From Neobacillus sp. PS3-12 (lineage in GTDB: Bacteria > Bacillota > Bacilli > Bacillales > Cytobacillaceae), in assembly GCF_030915385.1 (NCBI RefSeq), contig NZ_CP133268.1:1426001-1490000 (forward strand): 64,000 nucleotides of DNA, read 5' to 3'. Below the pieces are notes generated by a model. It ran no database searches, was not told where the DNA came from, and saw only the letters and a list, made by a program, of their open reading frames with translations. Position numbers and translations under genes: made by a program. Below, piece after piece: positions 37,492-47,230 of the stretch. Position 1 is the first letter of the stretch. Each line of letters opens with the position of its first letter.

Positions 37492-38712
37492 ATGCAGTTA
37501 TCCGATCAAATCATCGTTTTAACTTCAACCATTTTTAATTTAAACGATATAAACACATATATTTTAAAAAAAGACGGTTCTGTCCTGCTAAAATTTGAGA
37601 GAAATCTTCTGCCTCCCTTTTTGCTGGAGTTTCAACAACAGGATTTCTTCACTCTTTGGGAAGAGGCAGAGCAACATACGGGGCATTGCTGTATACTAAC
37701 CAATGAGTTTGGTCTTACTTATTTAGCCAGTTTATTCACGGAATCTGGAGAAGAAATGAAACTTATTGTCAACGGACCCTTCTTAAGGCAAATTCCAGAT
37801 TCAAAGGATATTAAAAATAAGAATAAATTTAACGAACAAACGCTTTTCATCGTTATACAATTTCTAAGAAGCTTAAAGCTGTTGAGTAGTTCCAAAATCA
37901 GCAGCATGGCAAATGCATTAGTTACGGTTCATCCACTTCATCAAGTGCCTTTACATTCCATTGATACAAAAAAAAAGATCTGGAAGAATTAAAAAAAAGA
38001 TCAGCATAAAAGCTTAAGACATTTAGATGAAGATTATAATCATTTGATTGAATTAAGATACAAAACGCAAAAAGAGTTAATGCACGCTGTACAAATGGGA
38101 AATAAATCTAAATTAAAGGAAGCTTTATTAAAAGCTGAAGGTTTATTCGATTTTTCTGAACGCCTGCCAAACCATCCTCTCAGATTAATGAAGAATCAGC
38201 TAATCATTGTAAATACATTTCTTAGAATCGCAGCTGAGGATGGAAAAGTACCACCATTTTACCTTCATCACATTTCCGAAAAGTTTGCAGTTCAAATTGA
38301 ACGAATTGAAAGTATCGAGGCCTTAAACAAGCTTTATCATACCATGTTTGAGGAGTATTGCAATTTAGTGAAAAATCGGGCGGTTATTGGTTATTCCCTA
38401 TTAATACAACAAGCAGTGAGTTATTTATCTATGCACTATAGTGAACCATTCAGTCTAGAGAGAATTTCCGAGCATTGTCATACACACCCTGCGCATTTGT
38501 CAAGACAATTCAAAAAAGAAACAGGCATGACACTCACCGCTTTCATGAATAAACGAAGAATAGAGGAGGCAAAACTCCTTTTACAAAATGAACTTACCTC
38601 GATTGACTTGATCTCCGGATACGTTGGGTTTAATGATGCCGTATATTTCGCCAGTGTCTTCAAAAAGTTTGAAGGAATGACACCTTCAGAATTTCGTAAT
38701 TCAAAAAAATAG
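37492..38712 (+). pseudogene. AraC-family regulator, interrupted at two poly-A runs
   Basis: A full AraC regulator of about 405 residues can be read with two small shifts. The first frame (ATG 37492 after AAAGGA) holds the N-terminal sensor region and stops just after A9 (37968-37976). Adjusting that run and A8 (37991-37998) restores DLEELKKDQHKSLRHLDEDY, which joins the second frame. The C-terminal HTH is complete (SLERISEHCHTHPAHLSRQF, GYVGFNDAVYFASVFKKFEG). Divergent from the GPH symporter; expected activator of the glycoside locus. Both breaks are in long homopolymers, so a sequencing artefact is likely. Confidence 0.83.
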
Positions 38713-38944
38713 CAAAATGACTTTAACACCTGTTACATTAGCATCCTGTCAAATACAATTTCCAAGGACAAAAATCACGGAACTTTATCCGAAAAATTGT
38801 TTTTTCGATTGGCTCTCAGATTCCATAGTTCACCACATTACGAACGTGTTTTTTTCTTTTTAAGGTTTTTTTAATAAAAAAATAAGGGATTTTTAGGATT
38901 ATACTGCTATTTTTTTATAAACAGTTTAATCACTAGGAGGAAAA

Positions 38945-39418
38945 ATGTTGTTATCTTATCCAATTTTAGCTTCTCTTTTGGGTATGTTAATTGCCCAATT
39001 CGTAAAAGTTCCAATACATTTTTTAACATCAGGGGAATTAAAGTGGAAATTAATGTTTAGTACTGGTGGTATGCCCAGTTCTCATACAGCTACAATTATC
39101 GCTTTGACAACGGCAGTTGGACTAACTTCAGGTATTTATTCAAATGATTTTGCAATAACCGTTGTAGTTTCCCTAATCGTGATGCACGATGCTACTGGGG
39201 TTCGCAGGCATGCAGGTTATCATGCAGAAGTTTTAAATAAATTATTAGTTGATTTCAATCGTTTAATCGATACTATTAAAAATCCCAATTTAGAAAAAAC
39301 TGAGTACAGAGCAAAATTAAAAGAATTGTTAGGACATAAACCAGCTGAAGTATTCTTTGGAATCATCACAGGAATTTTAGTTGCCCTTTTCACTTTTCAT
39401 TTCTATCCATTTAAATAA
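38945..39418 (+). CDS. divergent PAP2-family membrane protein (YuiD-like)
   Basis: 157 residues with three or four helices. The motifs FSTGGMPSSHTATIIALTTAVG and MHDATGVRRHAGYHAEVLN are those of the DUF212/YuiD family, a diverged branch of PAP2 phosphatases. Probably acts on a lipid phosphate, but no function is proven. ATG after CTAGGAGG. No neighbour suggests a pathway. Confidence 0.88.
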   Translation: MLLSYPILASLLGMLIAQFVKVPIHFLTSGELKWKLMFSTGGMPSSHTATIIALTTAVGLTSGIYSNDFAITVVVSLIVMHDATGVRRHAGYHAEVLNKLLVDFNRLIDTIKNPNLEKTEYRAKLKELLGHKPAEVFFGIITGILVALFTFHFYPFK

Positions 39419-39561
39419 TGATTATATAAAAAAAACTTTTGTTTGTTTAATTGGGGCTTTTATTATCCAAATAAAACGAATAAAGTATAATAAAATTAAA
39501 CAATTTTTTGATTATAAACTGAACCCCACTCTTGAGCATATACTAATACGAGGTGATTGAA

Positions 39562-39771
39562 TTGGATAGACATCTGAAACAAACATTTGATATGCGTTAT
39601 TTAAAAATTGGTAACATGATCAATGGCGGAGTTGTGCAAATTGGTTGTGGATCTGGACATATACAACCAATTCAACCTGTTGGATATTCTCAAATTGGGA
39701 AAAAATTAATTCCTCTATCGGCTCCACCCCAATTTGCTGTCCCATTACAAGCACCAGTACGTCCGAAATGA
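39562..39771 (+). CDS. GerPB-like small spore germination protein
   Basis: About 69 residues. The core QTFDMRYLKIGNMINGGVVQ followed by IGCGSGHIQPIQPVG resembles the GerPB/YpzD-type pattern (IxxLxIxxIxxSSVLQIG), with a Pro/Gln-rich tail. GerP proteins help germinants cross the spore coat. The TTG at 39562 sits six bases after GAGGTG. Assignment rests on a short motif. Confidence 0.5.
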   Translation: MDRHLKQTFDMRYLKIGNMINGGVVQIGCGSGHIQPIQPVGYSQIGKKLIPLSAPPQFAVPLQAPVRPK

Positions 39772-39827
39772 TAATATTTGCCCTTTCATTAATTTGATAA
39801 CCTTTAAGTAAATACCTCATTATGTAT

Positions 39828-39853
39828 GACTTCCTGTGGGAAGTCTTTTTTTA
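39828..39853 (+). terminator. terminator after the GerPB-like gene
   Basis: GACTTCC-TGT-GGGAAGTC followed by T7. Confidence 0.85.
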
Positions 39854-39903
39854 AGATCTATTTTAATTAGCCAAATGACTAAAAAAAGTCGGCAAACAGC
39901 AAA

Positions 39904-39935
39904 AAAAGCGTTAATCCTGTTTGGCTAACGCTTTT
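39904..39935 (-). terminator. terminator of the MarR gene
   Basis: AAAAGCGTTA / TAACGCTTTT stem with T tract on the minus strand, nine bases beyond the restored MarR stop (39944). Its position supports the longer, frameshift-corrected gene. Confidence 0.75.
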
Positions 39936-39943
39936 GAAAGTGG

Positions 39944-40362
39944 CTATATTCCCCAATCTGCTTTTAAAATTTCTTTAAGAAATGATAATTGTTCTACTCC
40001 AATTTTACCTATGATTTTTTTCTCAAGTGTGGCCTTTAAGGACTCATTTTTTTCAAAACATTCTTGGCCTAATTGAGTTAACTGTATACATTTCTCTTTT
40101 TATTATTTTCTACATTTTTTATTTCAACTAGCCCTTTTTCCTTGAGAAGTTTAAGGAATTTATGTGTAGCTTGACGGGAAATGTCTACATTTTTTGAAAC
40201 ATAAGAAATCGTCGGCTGTTTTTTTTCATAAATCCTGGCCATGATAAACCACTCGGAATTGGATATATAAATTTCACTTTTATTATTCCACATTTTTTCC
40301 GTAATACTGCGAAGTTGAACATGGCGTTCGCTAATCAGATCAATTAAATCTAAGTTTTGCAT
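39944..40362 (-). pseudogene. MarR-family regulator, frameshifted in a five-T run
   Basis: Starts MQNLDLIDLISERHVQLRSI (ATG 40362; TTG starts are possible upstream) and has the winged helix (ISYVSKNVDISRQATHKFLK, LKEKGLVEIKNVENNKK). The frame stops early at 40078. Adding one base at 40096-40100 gives KKEKCIQLTQLGQECFEKNE and then the usual C-terminal helix to TAG at 39944. Two near-identical palindromes lie upstream between it and the next gene, so it is probably an autorepressor. Normal length for MarR once corrected (about 140 residues). Confidence 0.8.
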
Positions 40363-40431
40363 TTTAGTTTCCAACCACTTCACTCCCAATCTTTTTACTC
40401 GTTATCACTATAGCAAAGGTCATTCATTGTC

Positions 40432-40446
40432 GTCAATCTAGTTGAC
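40432..40446. promoter_or_regulatory. MarR-type operator 1
   Basis: GTCAATCTAGTTGAC, an imperfect palindrome 70 bases upstream of the marR start, with the same outer half-sites as operator 2. Confidence 0.6.
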
Positions 40447-40478
40447 ATTTTAATAAAAAAAGTATTAAAATACAAATA

Positions 40479-40493
40479 GTCAACTTAGTTGAC
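40479..40493. promoter_or_regulatory. MarR-type operator 2
   Basis: GTCAACTTAGTTGAC, a perfect 7+7 palindrome, 23 bases upstream of the small gene at 40516. The 47-base spacing from operator 1 puts one site by each divergent promoter. Confidence 0.65.
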
Positions 40494-40515
40494 AATATCA
40501 AGGAGGTTATGTTCA

Positions 40516-40623
40516 ATGTTAAACATAGGAGATCTAGTCATCTATTCCGGACCTGGTATATGCAAAAAATTACACTGGATACTACCTATGATGCAATTTT
40601 TAAAGAAGTTTATAAGATTGTAA
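40516..40623 (+). pseudogene. CarD-like N-terminal fragment
   Basis: After AAGGAGG, 35 codons begin MLNIGDLVIYSGPGICKKLH. The MxxIGDxVxYxxxGICxI pattern is the start of CarD/CdnL-type RNA polymerase-interacting domains. The rest does not match, and an overlapping frame reads KITLDTTYDAIFKEVYKIVK to a TAG at 40635, so an internal deletion or fusion is likely. It is under the MarR operators. Confidence 0.45.
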
Positions 40624-40649
40624 AAGATAGATAGATTACTAACATTTAA

Positions 40650-40997
40650 TTGTTTGACTTTAACTATGTTTTGGAGATGTATGAATTGGTTATTGCTAAA
40701 GTAGATGACACTGCCCCTTTTGAGTCGGAATTTGAATTGAAGAAAATGAAATTTCCTAAGGAACGAAATAACGAAATCGGGGAAAAGGTAAGGATCAAAA
40801 GTATTAAAAAAGAATGTATGGACCCGGAAGATTACTATTACTTAAAAAAATTTGAAAATCGAACGGGAACGATAGCTGAACAAAAGAAGTGCCAATCGGG
40901 AATATATACGTATAAGATTGAATTTGATCAAAATAATTTCGGTTATTTTTATCACGAAGACTTCACTTTGATTAACGAGGAGAAACCAAATTTATAA
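40650..40997 (+). CDS. hypothetical protein, SH3-like
   Basis: Up to 115 residues; a TTG at 40650 or ATG at 40677 may start it, neither with a good ribosome site. The C-terminal half (GEKVRIKSIKKECMDPEDYY, FENRTGTIAEQKKCQ, YKIEFDQNNFGYFYHEDFTL) looks like a small beta-barrel of SH3/KOW kind. It could be the distal part of the gene begun at 40516. Family not recognised. Confidence 0.5.
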   Translation: MFDFNYVLEMYELVIAKVDDTAPFESEFELKKMKFPKERNNEIGEKVRIKSIKKECMDPEDYYYLKKFENRTGTIAEQKKCQSGIYTYKIEFDQNNFGYFYHEDFTLINEEKPNL

Positions 40998-41023
40998 ATT
41001 GTCTCATTTCTACAGTTTGAACA

Positions 41024-41058
41024 AAACAAGCTGCATTCTAAGAGAACTCAGCTTGTTT
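41024..41058. terminator. hairpin between convergent genes
   Basis: AAACAAGCTG / CAGCTTGTTT stem with a short loop, between the convergent ends at 40997 and 41091. Confidence 0.55.
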
Positions 41059-41090
41059 CATAAACAATCATATTTTTAGAAGAACATCCA

Positions 41091-41588
41091 TTACATTTTC
41101 ATATTTGCCATATTATGATTCATGACCAGCGATGGGTCAACCATACCAAAAATCATAGCTACGTGTGAAACCACAAGGAACATTCCTACGAAAAAGGCAT
41201 GCGTCTTTAATTTTTCTTCCTCTGATTTGTTTCTTCCTATCAAACCCATCTCAACTAATGCAATTCCCAGCAAGGGCACAATGCCTAGTAAATAGAAAGT
41301 AACAGCTACAACATCAACCCAACCGTTCCATTGTCCATGAACAGTAAGAGGAATATAAGCTGTAACTAATAAGTAAAAGAAAATACCTGTAAAATAAATC
41401 CCCGCAAAAATACTAACTGCTTTATTTACCTTCCTTAAGGTACCATTTAAATTTCTCGTAAAAAGAATGACTAACTCAGTTATCGCTATAGTTTCTGCAC
41501 AAATAACCGGGATTGCCATAAAGATAATTAAATTCCAAGGCTGGTTCGCTGCTAAAAGGCCCATATAGTGCGTCATACTCATGTTCAT
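41091..41588 (-). CDS. DUF6803-like multi-helix membrane protein
   Basis: About 165 residues with four or five membrane helices (NLIIFMAIPVICAETIAITE, VSIFAGIYFTGIFFYLLVTA, VAVTFYLLGIVPLLGIALVE, FFVGMFLVVSHVAMIFGMVD) and His/Met-rich ends (MSMTHYMG; MVDPSLVMNHNMANMKM). Such proteins are found in Bacilli near metal or respiratory genes; function unknown. ATG at 41588 has the better spacing from AAGGAGCGG. Confidence 0.7.
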   Translation of the reverse strand: MNMSMTHYMGLLAANQPWNLIIFMAIPVICAETIAITELVILFTRNLNGTLRKVNKAVSIFAGIYFTGIFFYLLVTAYIPLTVHGQWNGWVDVVAVTFYLLGIVPLLGIALVEMGLIGRNKSEEEKLKTHAFFVGMFLVVSHVAMIFGMVDPSLVMNHNMANMKM

Positions 41589-41781
41589 ATACATCCGCTC
41601 CTTATGTAATGATGATTACATATCAAAAATATAGAAAAAATGTGCAGAAAGTTAGCAAAAACTATGGATATTTGATGAAAAAAAAGAAAGAAAGCGATAA
41701 CAAAATATATTAAGTTCCATTTAGGGATAATCCTGCCTATTTCGGTAAAAATAAACGAAAACATTCCAAATGGTGTGACAA

Positions 41782-43341
41782 ATGGCTAATTTATTCAATC
41801 GTTTCCAACGTGGATCAAATAAAAATCCTAATACAGATCATAAAAAAAATGACCAAAGCGAGTCTAAGGAAAGCAACAAAAAAGACGAACATGTTGAAGA
41901 ATGGGAAAAAGAACTCTCGAAATCAAAAGAGTACAAAAAAACTTTTTATGTTAATCAGCAATCAAATAAAAAATTTCATTTCACCTTCATGGCTTCACTT
42001 GTTGATGAAAAAGTACTGGATAATAATGTTCTCCCCCCTTTACTTGGTGGAGAGTTTCACAAAATAACCGATGTTAAAAAGCTGCTTCCCATTGCGGATG
42101 TAGAACTATCAAGCAGTACAGCAGATATCCCTAAAATGCTTCTTAGCGGATATGTCATGCTAACAATTGAAGGTGACACAAGTAAGTTTGCCTTCATCTC
42201 CGCTCATAAACAAATTGTACGTTCTGTTACGGCTCCAGAAATTGAATTCAGTGTTGTTGGGCCTAAAGAGGCATTCGTCGAAGCAATCGGACATAACCTG
42301 AACTTAATCCGACAACGATTACCCATCAAGGAATTAATCGCTGAGGAATTGATCGTTGGAAAATTATCTAAAACAAAGGTTGCCGTTTTGTATATCAATG
42401 GGATTACAAACGAGGAAATTATTAATACCGTCAAGCAGCGGATAAAGGATATAGAAAAGGAAGAAATCGCTGACAGTTCCTATTTTACGCAAATGATTAC
42501 AGATAACGGAAACTCTCCTTTTCCTCAGCTTCTTGACACAGAAAGACCAGATCGGGTTACATCCAGCCTGACTGAAGGGAAAGTTGTCATTTTGGTAGAT
42601 GGCTCACCCCAAGCACTAATAGGGCCAACTAGTTTGACAGAGTTTTTTAATTCATTTGAAGATTATTTTCTAAACTGGATTCTTGCTTCTTTTATCAGAT
42701 TAATCCGTTTATTTGCTGTTACCTTTTCGATTTTTATTACCCCACTTTATGTGGCTGTGGTTACATACCATTATCAATTGATTCCAAAGGACTTGTTAAT
42801 TACGTTAGTAACCTCTCGACGTGTCGTCCCTTTTCCACCTATTCTTGAAGTATTATTTTTGGAAGTAACGATTGAACTTTTAAGGGAAGCAGGAGCAAGA
42901 CTACCAACTAAGGTCGGTCAGACCATCGGTATCGTAGGTGGTATTGTAATCGGAACAGCATCCGTTGAAGCCGGGCTTACAAGTAATGTACTGTTAATTT
43001 TCATAGCCCTCTCTGCTCTTGCATCCTTCACAACACCTGTGTATCAAATGAGCAATACAATTCGGATTTTAAGGTTTCCATTTCTTTTCATGGCTGAATT
43101 ATGGGGATTACTCGGGATTACAATTGCTTTTTGCTTTTTACTCATCCATTTGCTTCGGCTTACATCACTGGGTTTTCCGTTTATGGAACCCATATTCCCG
43201 TTCAGAAAACAGGATTTTAAAGACGCTTTATTTCGATTCCCGTTTAAAAACCAAGCATATCGACCACAGTTTTTAAGAGCTAATGACACAGAACGCTTTA
43301 ATAAGGAAAAGGCTCAAAAGAAAAAGGACATTGATGAATAA
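41782..43341 (+). CDS. spore germinant receptor subunit A (GerA/GerK family)
   Basis: 519 residues. Hydrophilic N-terminal region rich in Lys/Asp/Gln, then the GerA core: LNLIRQRLPIKELIAEEL, VAVLYINGITNEEI, RPDRVTSSLTEGKVVILVDGSP, and a C-terminal membrane part with five helices including ITPLYVAVVTYHYQLIPKDL and GQTIGIVGGIVIGTASVEAG. Sits in the inner spore membrane with subunits B and C, sensing nutrients to begin germination. First of three genes; 22 bases before subunit B. Confidence 0.93.
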   Translation: MANLFNRFQRGSNKNPNTDHKKNDQSESKESNKKDEHVEEWEKELSKSKEYKKTFYVNQQSNKKFHFTFMASLVDEKVLDNNVLPPLLGGEFHKITDVKKLLPIADVELSSSTADIPKMLLSGYVMLTIEGDTSKFAFISAHKQIVRSVTAPEIEFSVVGPKEAFVEAIGHNLNLIRQRLPIKELIAEELIVGKLSKTKVAVLYINGITNEEIINTVKQRIKDIEKEEIADSSYFTQMITDNGNSPFPQLLDTERPDRVTSSLTEGKVVILVDGSPQALIGPTSLTEFFNSFEDYFLNWILASFIRLIRLFAVTFSIFITPLYVAVVTYHYQLIPKDLLITLVTSRRVVPFPPILEVLFLEVTIELLREAGARLPTKVGQTIGIVGGIVIGTASVEAGLTSNVLLIFIALSALASFTTPVYQMSNTIRILRFPFLFMAELWGLLGITIAFCFLLIHLLRLTSLGFPFMEPIFPFRKQDFKDALFRFPFKNQAYRPQFLRANDTERFNKEKAQKKKDIDE

Positions 43342-43363
43342 CCAAAAAGGCAGGTAAGTATTG

Positions 43364-44451
43364 ATGAATAGTTCCGTACCAGAGAGACTCCAAATATCAC
43401 CATATATGGCTGCATATGTCGTCGTTGCCATGCAGATTGGGATTGGTGCCCTAGGTTTTCAGCGGATCATTGCCCAAGATGCCGGGTATGACGCTTGGAT
43501 TTCTGTTATCGGAGCAGGGCTCGTAACTCACATCTTTATTTGGATGATGTATAAAATATGTGAAGCTGTAGAAGGTGATGTCATTCATGCCAATGTGTAT
43601 GTATTTGGAAAATTAATCGGCAATATCATTAATACGGTGTTTATTTTCTACTTTCTGATTACTTGTTCAGCCGTAGTAGGTGAACTTATTGAAATCATTC
43701 GGACTTGGATGTTTCTTGATTTTAGCCCGTTTTGGTTTGCTATCATCTATTTGCTTTTAGGGATGTATATTGTTTTTGGCGGATTTAGAACAGTTGCGGG
43801 GATCTCCTTTTTTGGAAAGATCATCCCATTCTATTTGGTTTTTTCCTTCGGATATGCTTTAAAATACGGTGATTTTTCCAATTTGCTTCCCATCTTCGAC
43901 CATAGCTTTGGCCAAATGGTAAAAAGCGGTTACGATATGTCACTCAGTTATCTTGGCTTTGAGGTATTATTATTTTTTTATCCATTTATTAAAAATCCTG
44001 AGCAATCAAAAAAATGGGTCCATATCGGACTTTTGGCAACTACTTTTGTTTATACGGGTTTGACGGTCATAAGCTTCGCCTATTTTCCACCTCATTTACT
44101 TGAACGATCAATCTGGCCCACATTAGAGATGTGGAAAATTGTCAGGCTGCCATTCGTTGAAAGGTTCGAATATCTAGGAATTGCGAATTGGGCCCTGCTC
44201 ATCCTTCCAAATGTCGCGATTTCTTTATGGGCTGCCAGCCGGGTACAAAGAAGGTCTATCATATCAGTCAAAAAAAGGCAGTCATTTTGATTGCATTGAT
44301 ATGCCTGGTAATTGCAATACAAATTCCTACCCGTGAAAGGATTAAAATCTTCTTAAACCTGGACTCACAGGTTGGCTTTGCTTTAACTTTTCTTTACACA
44401 CCCATTCTCTATTTTTCAATGCTCATTAAAAAGAAGGTGCAATCAAAATGA
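43364..44451 (+). pseudogene. spore germinant receptor subunit B, frameshifted near its end
   Basis: APC-type permease, ten helices, about 363 residues when corrected. It opens ERLQISPYMAAYVVVAMQIG and GALGFQRIIAQDAGYDAW, as GerAB/GerKB proteins do. The frame is lost at GGG 44241-44243; one more G gives WAASRGTKKVYHISQKKAV and continues through the last two helices to 44451, which overlaps the start of subunit C by four bases (ATGA). The ATGA coupling strongly suggests that the longer form is the real gene. As read, the last 55-60 residues are lost. Confidence 0.87.
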
Positions 44452-45515
44452 AGAAAATTAACTTCTTTTTGTTCATCCTTATTTGTAGTTTATTTTTGGG
44501 TGGCTGCGTCCAAAAAAGTGTGATTGATGACGTAAATATTGCCACTGGCATCGGTATTGATAAAAGTGGAGATCAATTGTTGGGAAGTATCATGATCCCA
44601 GTTTTTAAACCCGACAAATCATTCGATAATTTTACTTTTATCGCAAAAGGAAATATCATGAGGGACATAGTGTCAGAAATGCAGAAAAAAGCTTCCCAGC
44701 CTATTGTCGGTGGAAGCCTTGATCTTGCTTTTTTTGGAAAGGATGTCGCCCATGAAGGAATCATTCAGGTACTAGATGTATTTCTTCGCGATCCAAGCGT
44801 GGGCTCAAGAGTCCAATTAGCGGTAGTGGATGGGAAAGCAATAGATATTTTTAAAGGAAAGTACGGTGACCGAGGGAACGCGGCGTACCTTACTCAATTA
44901 ATTGAACATAATATGACCGACCAAAATTTGCCTTTGACCAATCTTCATCGTTTTTTAGCTGCATTTTACCAAGAAGGGCGGGACCCATATTTACCTTATC
45001 TGAAAAAAATTAAGCCTTACTTAGTTTCCATAACAGGTATCGCCCTCTTCAAAAATGGGGAAATCGTTGATCTGCTTTCTGAGAATAAAATGTTTTATTT
45101 TAAACTCCTTGTTGACAAACACACCAAGGGTTCCGTAATGGTGAAAGATAAGTCCGGAGAATCTACGGTCCAGAGTATCACTTCGAAAACTAAAATCAGG
45201 ATGATAAATAGGAATCCTTATGAATTTACGGTGAATATAAAGATAAACGGGTTACTTACTGAACATCAGGAAAGGACCCTTAAGAAAGATGATATCCAAA
45301 AAATTGAGAAACAGTTGGAAAAACAAGTTAATCAAGAATGCGCGAAAATGATTGAGCAATTTCAAAAAAAAGGGATCGACCCAGTCGGCTTTGGGCATTT
45401 TGCTAAAACGAGAACACGACATTTTGATTTTAAAAAATGGAATCAGCTCTATAAAAATGCTCGCTTTAAAATTACCTCAGATGTAAACATCATTGAAGTT
45501 GGAGTTGTTGAATGA
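44448..45515 (+). CDS. spore germinant receptor subunit C, lipoprotein
   Basis: 355 residues. Lipoprotein signal with lipobox LFLGGCVQKS, then the GerAC layout: DVNIATGIGIDKSGDQLLGS, GGSLDLAFFGKDVAHEGIIQ, and the C-terminal domain ending FDFKKWNQLYKNARFKITSD. Its lipid anchor is added by Lgt. Last of the three-gene ger operon, followed by a terminator. Confidence 0.94.
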   Translation: MKKINFFLFILICSLFLGGCVQKSVIDDVNIATGIGIDKSGDQLLGSIMIPVFKPDKSFDNFTFIAKGNIMRDIVSEMQKKASQPIVGGSLDLAFFGKDVAHEGIIQVLDVFLRDPSVGSRVQLAVVDGKAIDIFKGKYGDRGNAAYLTQLIEHNMTDQNLPLTNLHRFLAAFYQEGRDPYLPYLKKIKPYLVSITGIALFKNGEIVDLLSENKMFYFKLLVDKHTKGSVMVKDKSGESTVQSITSKTKIRMINRNPYEFTVNIKINGLLTEHQERTLKKDDIQKIEKQLEKQVNQECAKMIEQFQKKGIDPVGFGHFAKTRTRHFDFKKWNQLYKNARFKITSDVNIIEVGVVE

Positions 45516-45540
45516 AAAAGCAACAACGAAAGACCAAAAG

Positions 45541-45570
45541 AAACCCTCACTTCACTTGCGAGGGTTTTTT
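45541..45570 (+). terminator. terminator of the ger operon
   Basis: AACCCTC / GAGGGTT stem followed by TTTTTTT. The gap to 45838 is AT-rich with no gene. Confidence 0.85.
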
Positions 45571-45837
45571 TCTATTTTTTTAGTATTCCTTATCAATTAT
45601 ATATTAAAATTTATTTTCAATTTTATTACAAAACCGACTTTAATTTGTTTAAATAATGACTTTAAATCCTTATACAGCAATGTTTGGCACAGTTTACATC
45701 GTTTGTAACACAAAGCGTTTACACTACCATATTTGTTATTTAATTACTATATTTACATAATTTATAGTTGAATTAATTCCTGATTTCACTATTATATCTA
45801 TGTACTATATTTATGAAACATAAGGAAGTGCTACAAA

Positions 45838-47175
45838 TTGAAGAAAAATTTAGTAACAGCCGCTGCAACAGCAGGTCTAATATTCACTGCTTTTGGAGCT
45901 TCTGCCAGTGCTCAAGAAAATACATATACGGTTCAACCAGGTGATAGCCTTTGGAAAATTGCTAAAGTCAAAAATGTCTCTATTGATAATTTAAAAACTT
46001 GGAATCAGCTTTCCGATGATCGTATCTTTGTAAATCAAAAACTATCGTTAAATTACAACGTAAAGTCAGGGGATAGTCTTTGGGCTATTGCCAGAACTTA
46101 TGGTACTACGGTAAAAGAATTAAAAAGTACAAATGGATTAACAACTAACGTAATTCGTATCGGCCAGCAATTAAACATTCCAGCGTCAAATGGAAATGCG
46201 ACTTCAGCCTCCGTTTCAACTAACATCTATAATACAACATCATATGTTGTTAAGAAGGGAGATTCTCTTTCTGCAATAGGAGCCCGTAACAATTTAACAG
46301 TTTCTGAGCTTAAGTCTATGAACAAATTAACCTCTAACACTATTATTGTTGGAAACATTCTAAAACTCAGAAGTGAACGAGCCAATGCTGCTGCGAATAA
46401 CACAACTGTAGACACAACTTCTACTGTCCAAGCACCTGCAGTAACTGCCGAAGCACAAACAACAGAAAAAGCTGCAGCTACTGGTGCTTCTCAAATAGTA
46501 GAAAATCCAACTACTTCTGCTGCTTCTCAAACAGAACAAGAACCAGCTGCTTCGGGGGCTCCACAAGCAGCACCAGAATCACCGGCTTCTGCAACTCCAC
46601 AAGCAGCACCAAAATCAGTTGCTCCGGCGGCTCCTCAAGCAGCGCAAAAATCAGTTGCTCCGGCGGCTCCTCAAGCAGCGCAAAAATCAGCTGCTTCGGC
46701 GGCACCACGAGCTGTTCAAAAATCACCGGCCCCTGCCCCTGTGACGCCACAAGCTATTCAAAAGCCGGCTGCCCCTGCCATTTCTCAAGCAGTCCAAAAA
46801 CCGACTGCAGCAGCAGCTTCTAACGTTCAGGAAATTATTGGCGAGGCTAAGAAATATATTGGTACACCCTATCTTTGGGGAGGAAACACGCCATCTGGTT
46901 TTGATTGTAGCGGCTTCGTAAAATATGTATTTGCTAAATTTGGAGTTTCATTACCTCGAACCACCGAAACGCAATGGACCGCTACAACAACTGTAAATTC
47001 ACCTAGCATTGGTGATCTGGTCTTTTTCCAAACCTACAAACCAGGACCATCACATGTTGGAATCTATTTGGGTAATAACAAATTCATTAGTGCTGCTTCT
47101 TCGGGTGTAACCATCTCGGATATGACATCATCTTACTGGGGACCAAGATATTTAGGAGCAAGAAAAGCTTTCTAA
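45838..47175 (+). CDS. LysM x3 - NlpC/P60 cell-wall hydrolase (D,L-endopeptidase type)
   Basis: 445 residues. Signal peptide (to SASAQ), three LysM repeats (YTVQPGDSLWKIAK, YNVKSGDSLWAIAR, YVVKKGDSLSAIGA), a long Ala/Pro/Gln linker (about residues 190-325), then an NlpC/P60 domain with catalytic Cys in FDCSGFVKYVFAKFG and His in PSHVGIYLGNN. Similar to LytF/CwlS-type enzymes that cut the peptide stem of peptidoglycan between D-Glu and diaminopimelate. The start is TTG at 45838 behind AAGGAAGTG. The linker has in-frame repeats of AAPQAAQKS units. Confidence 0.93.
   Translation: MKKNLVTAAATAGLIFTAFGASASAQENTYTVQPGDSLWKIAKVKNVSIDNLKTWNQLSDDRIFVNQKLSLNYNVKSGDSLWAIARTYGTTVKELKSTNGLTTNVIRIGQQLNIPASNGNATSASVSTNIYNTTSYVVKKGDSLSAIGARNNLTVSELKSMNKLTSNTIIVGNILKLRSERANAAANNTTVDTTSTVQAPAVTAEAQTTEKAAATGASQIVENPTTSAASQTEQEPAASGAPQAAPESPASATPQAAPKSVAPAAPQAAQKSVAPAAPQAAQKSAASAAPRAVQKSPAPAPVTPQAIQKPAAPAISQAVQKPTAAAASNVQEIIGEAKKYIGTPYLWGGNTPSGFDCSGFVKYVFAKFGVSLPRTTETQWTATTTVNSPSIGDLVFFQTYKPGPSHVGIYLGNNKFISAASSGVTISDMTSSYWGPRYLGARKAF
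46560..46730. repeat. tandem in-frame repeats in the NlpC/P60 linker
   Basis: Units coding PAAPQAAQKSVA occur in near-identical tandem copies (for example 46619-46660 and 46661-46700), with looser copies on each side. Such linkers expand and shrink by slippage. Confidence 0.75.
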
Positions 47176-47195
47176 TTGATTAGATTGTTAAATTA

Positions 47196-47227
47196 AAAAG
47201 AGCAAGCCAACATATGGCTTGCTCTAT
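47196..47227. terminator. terminator between nlpC/P60 gene and small peptide gene
   Basis: AGAGCAAGCCA / TGGCTTGCTCT perfect stem, serving two convergent genes. Confidence 0.8.
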
Positions 47228-47230
47228 CAA

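Noticed and set aside
39537..39545. CATATACTA as a sigma-K/E -10 element for the GerPB-like gene
   Set aside because: It fits CATAnnnTA, but transcription would begin at about the ribosome site, leaving no leader.
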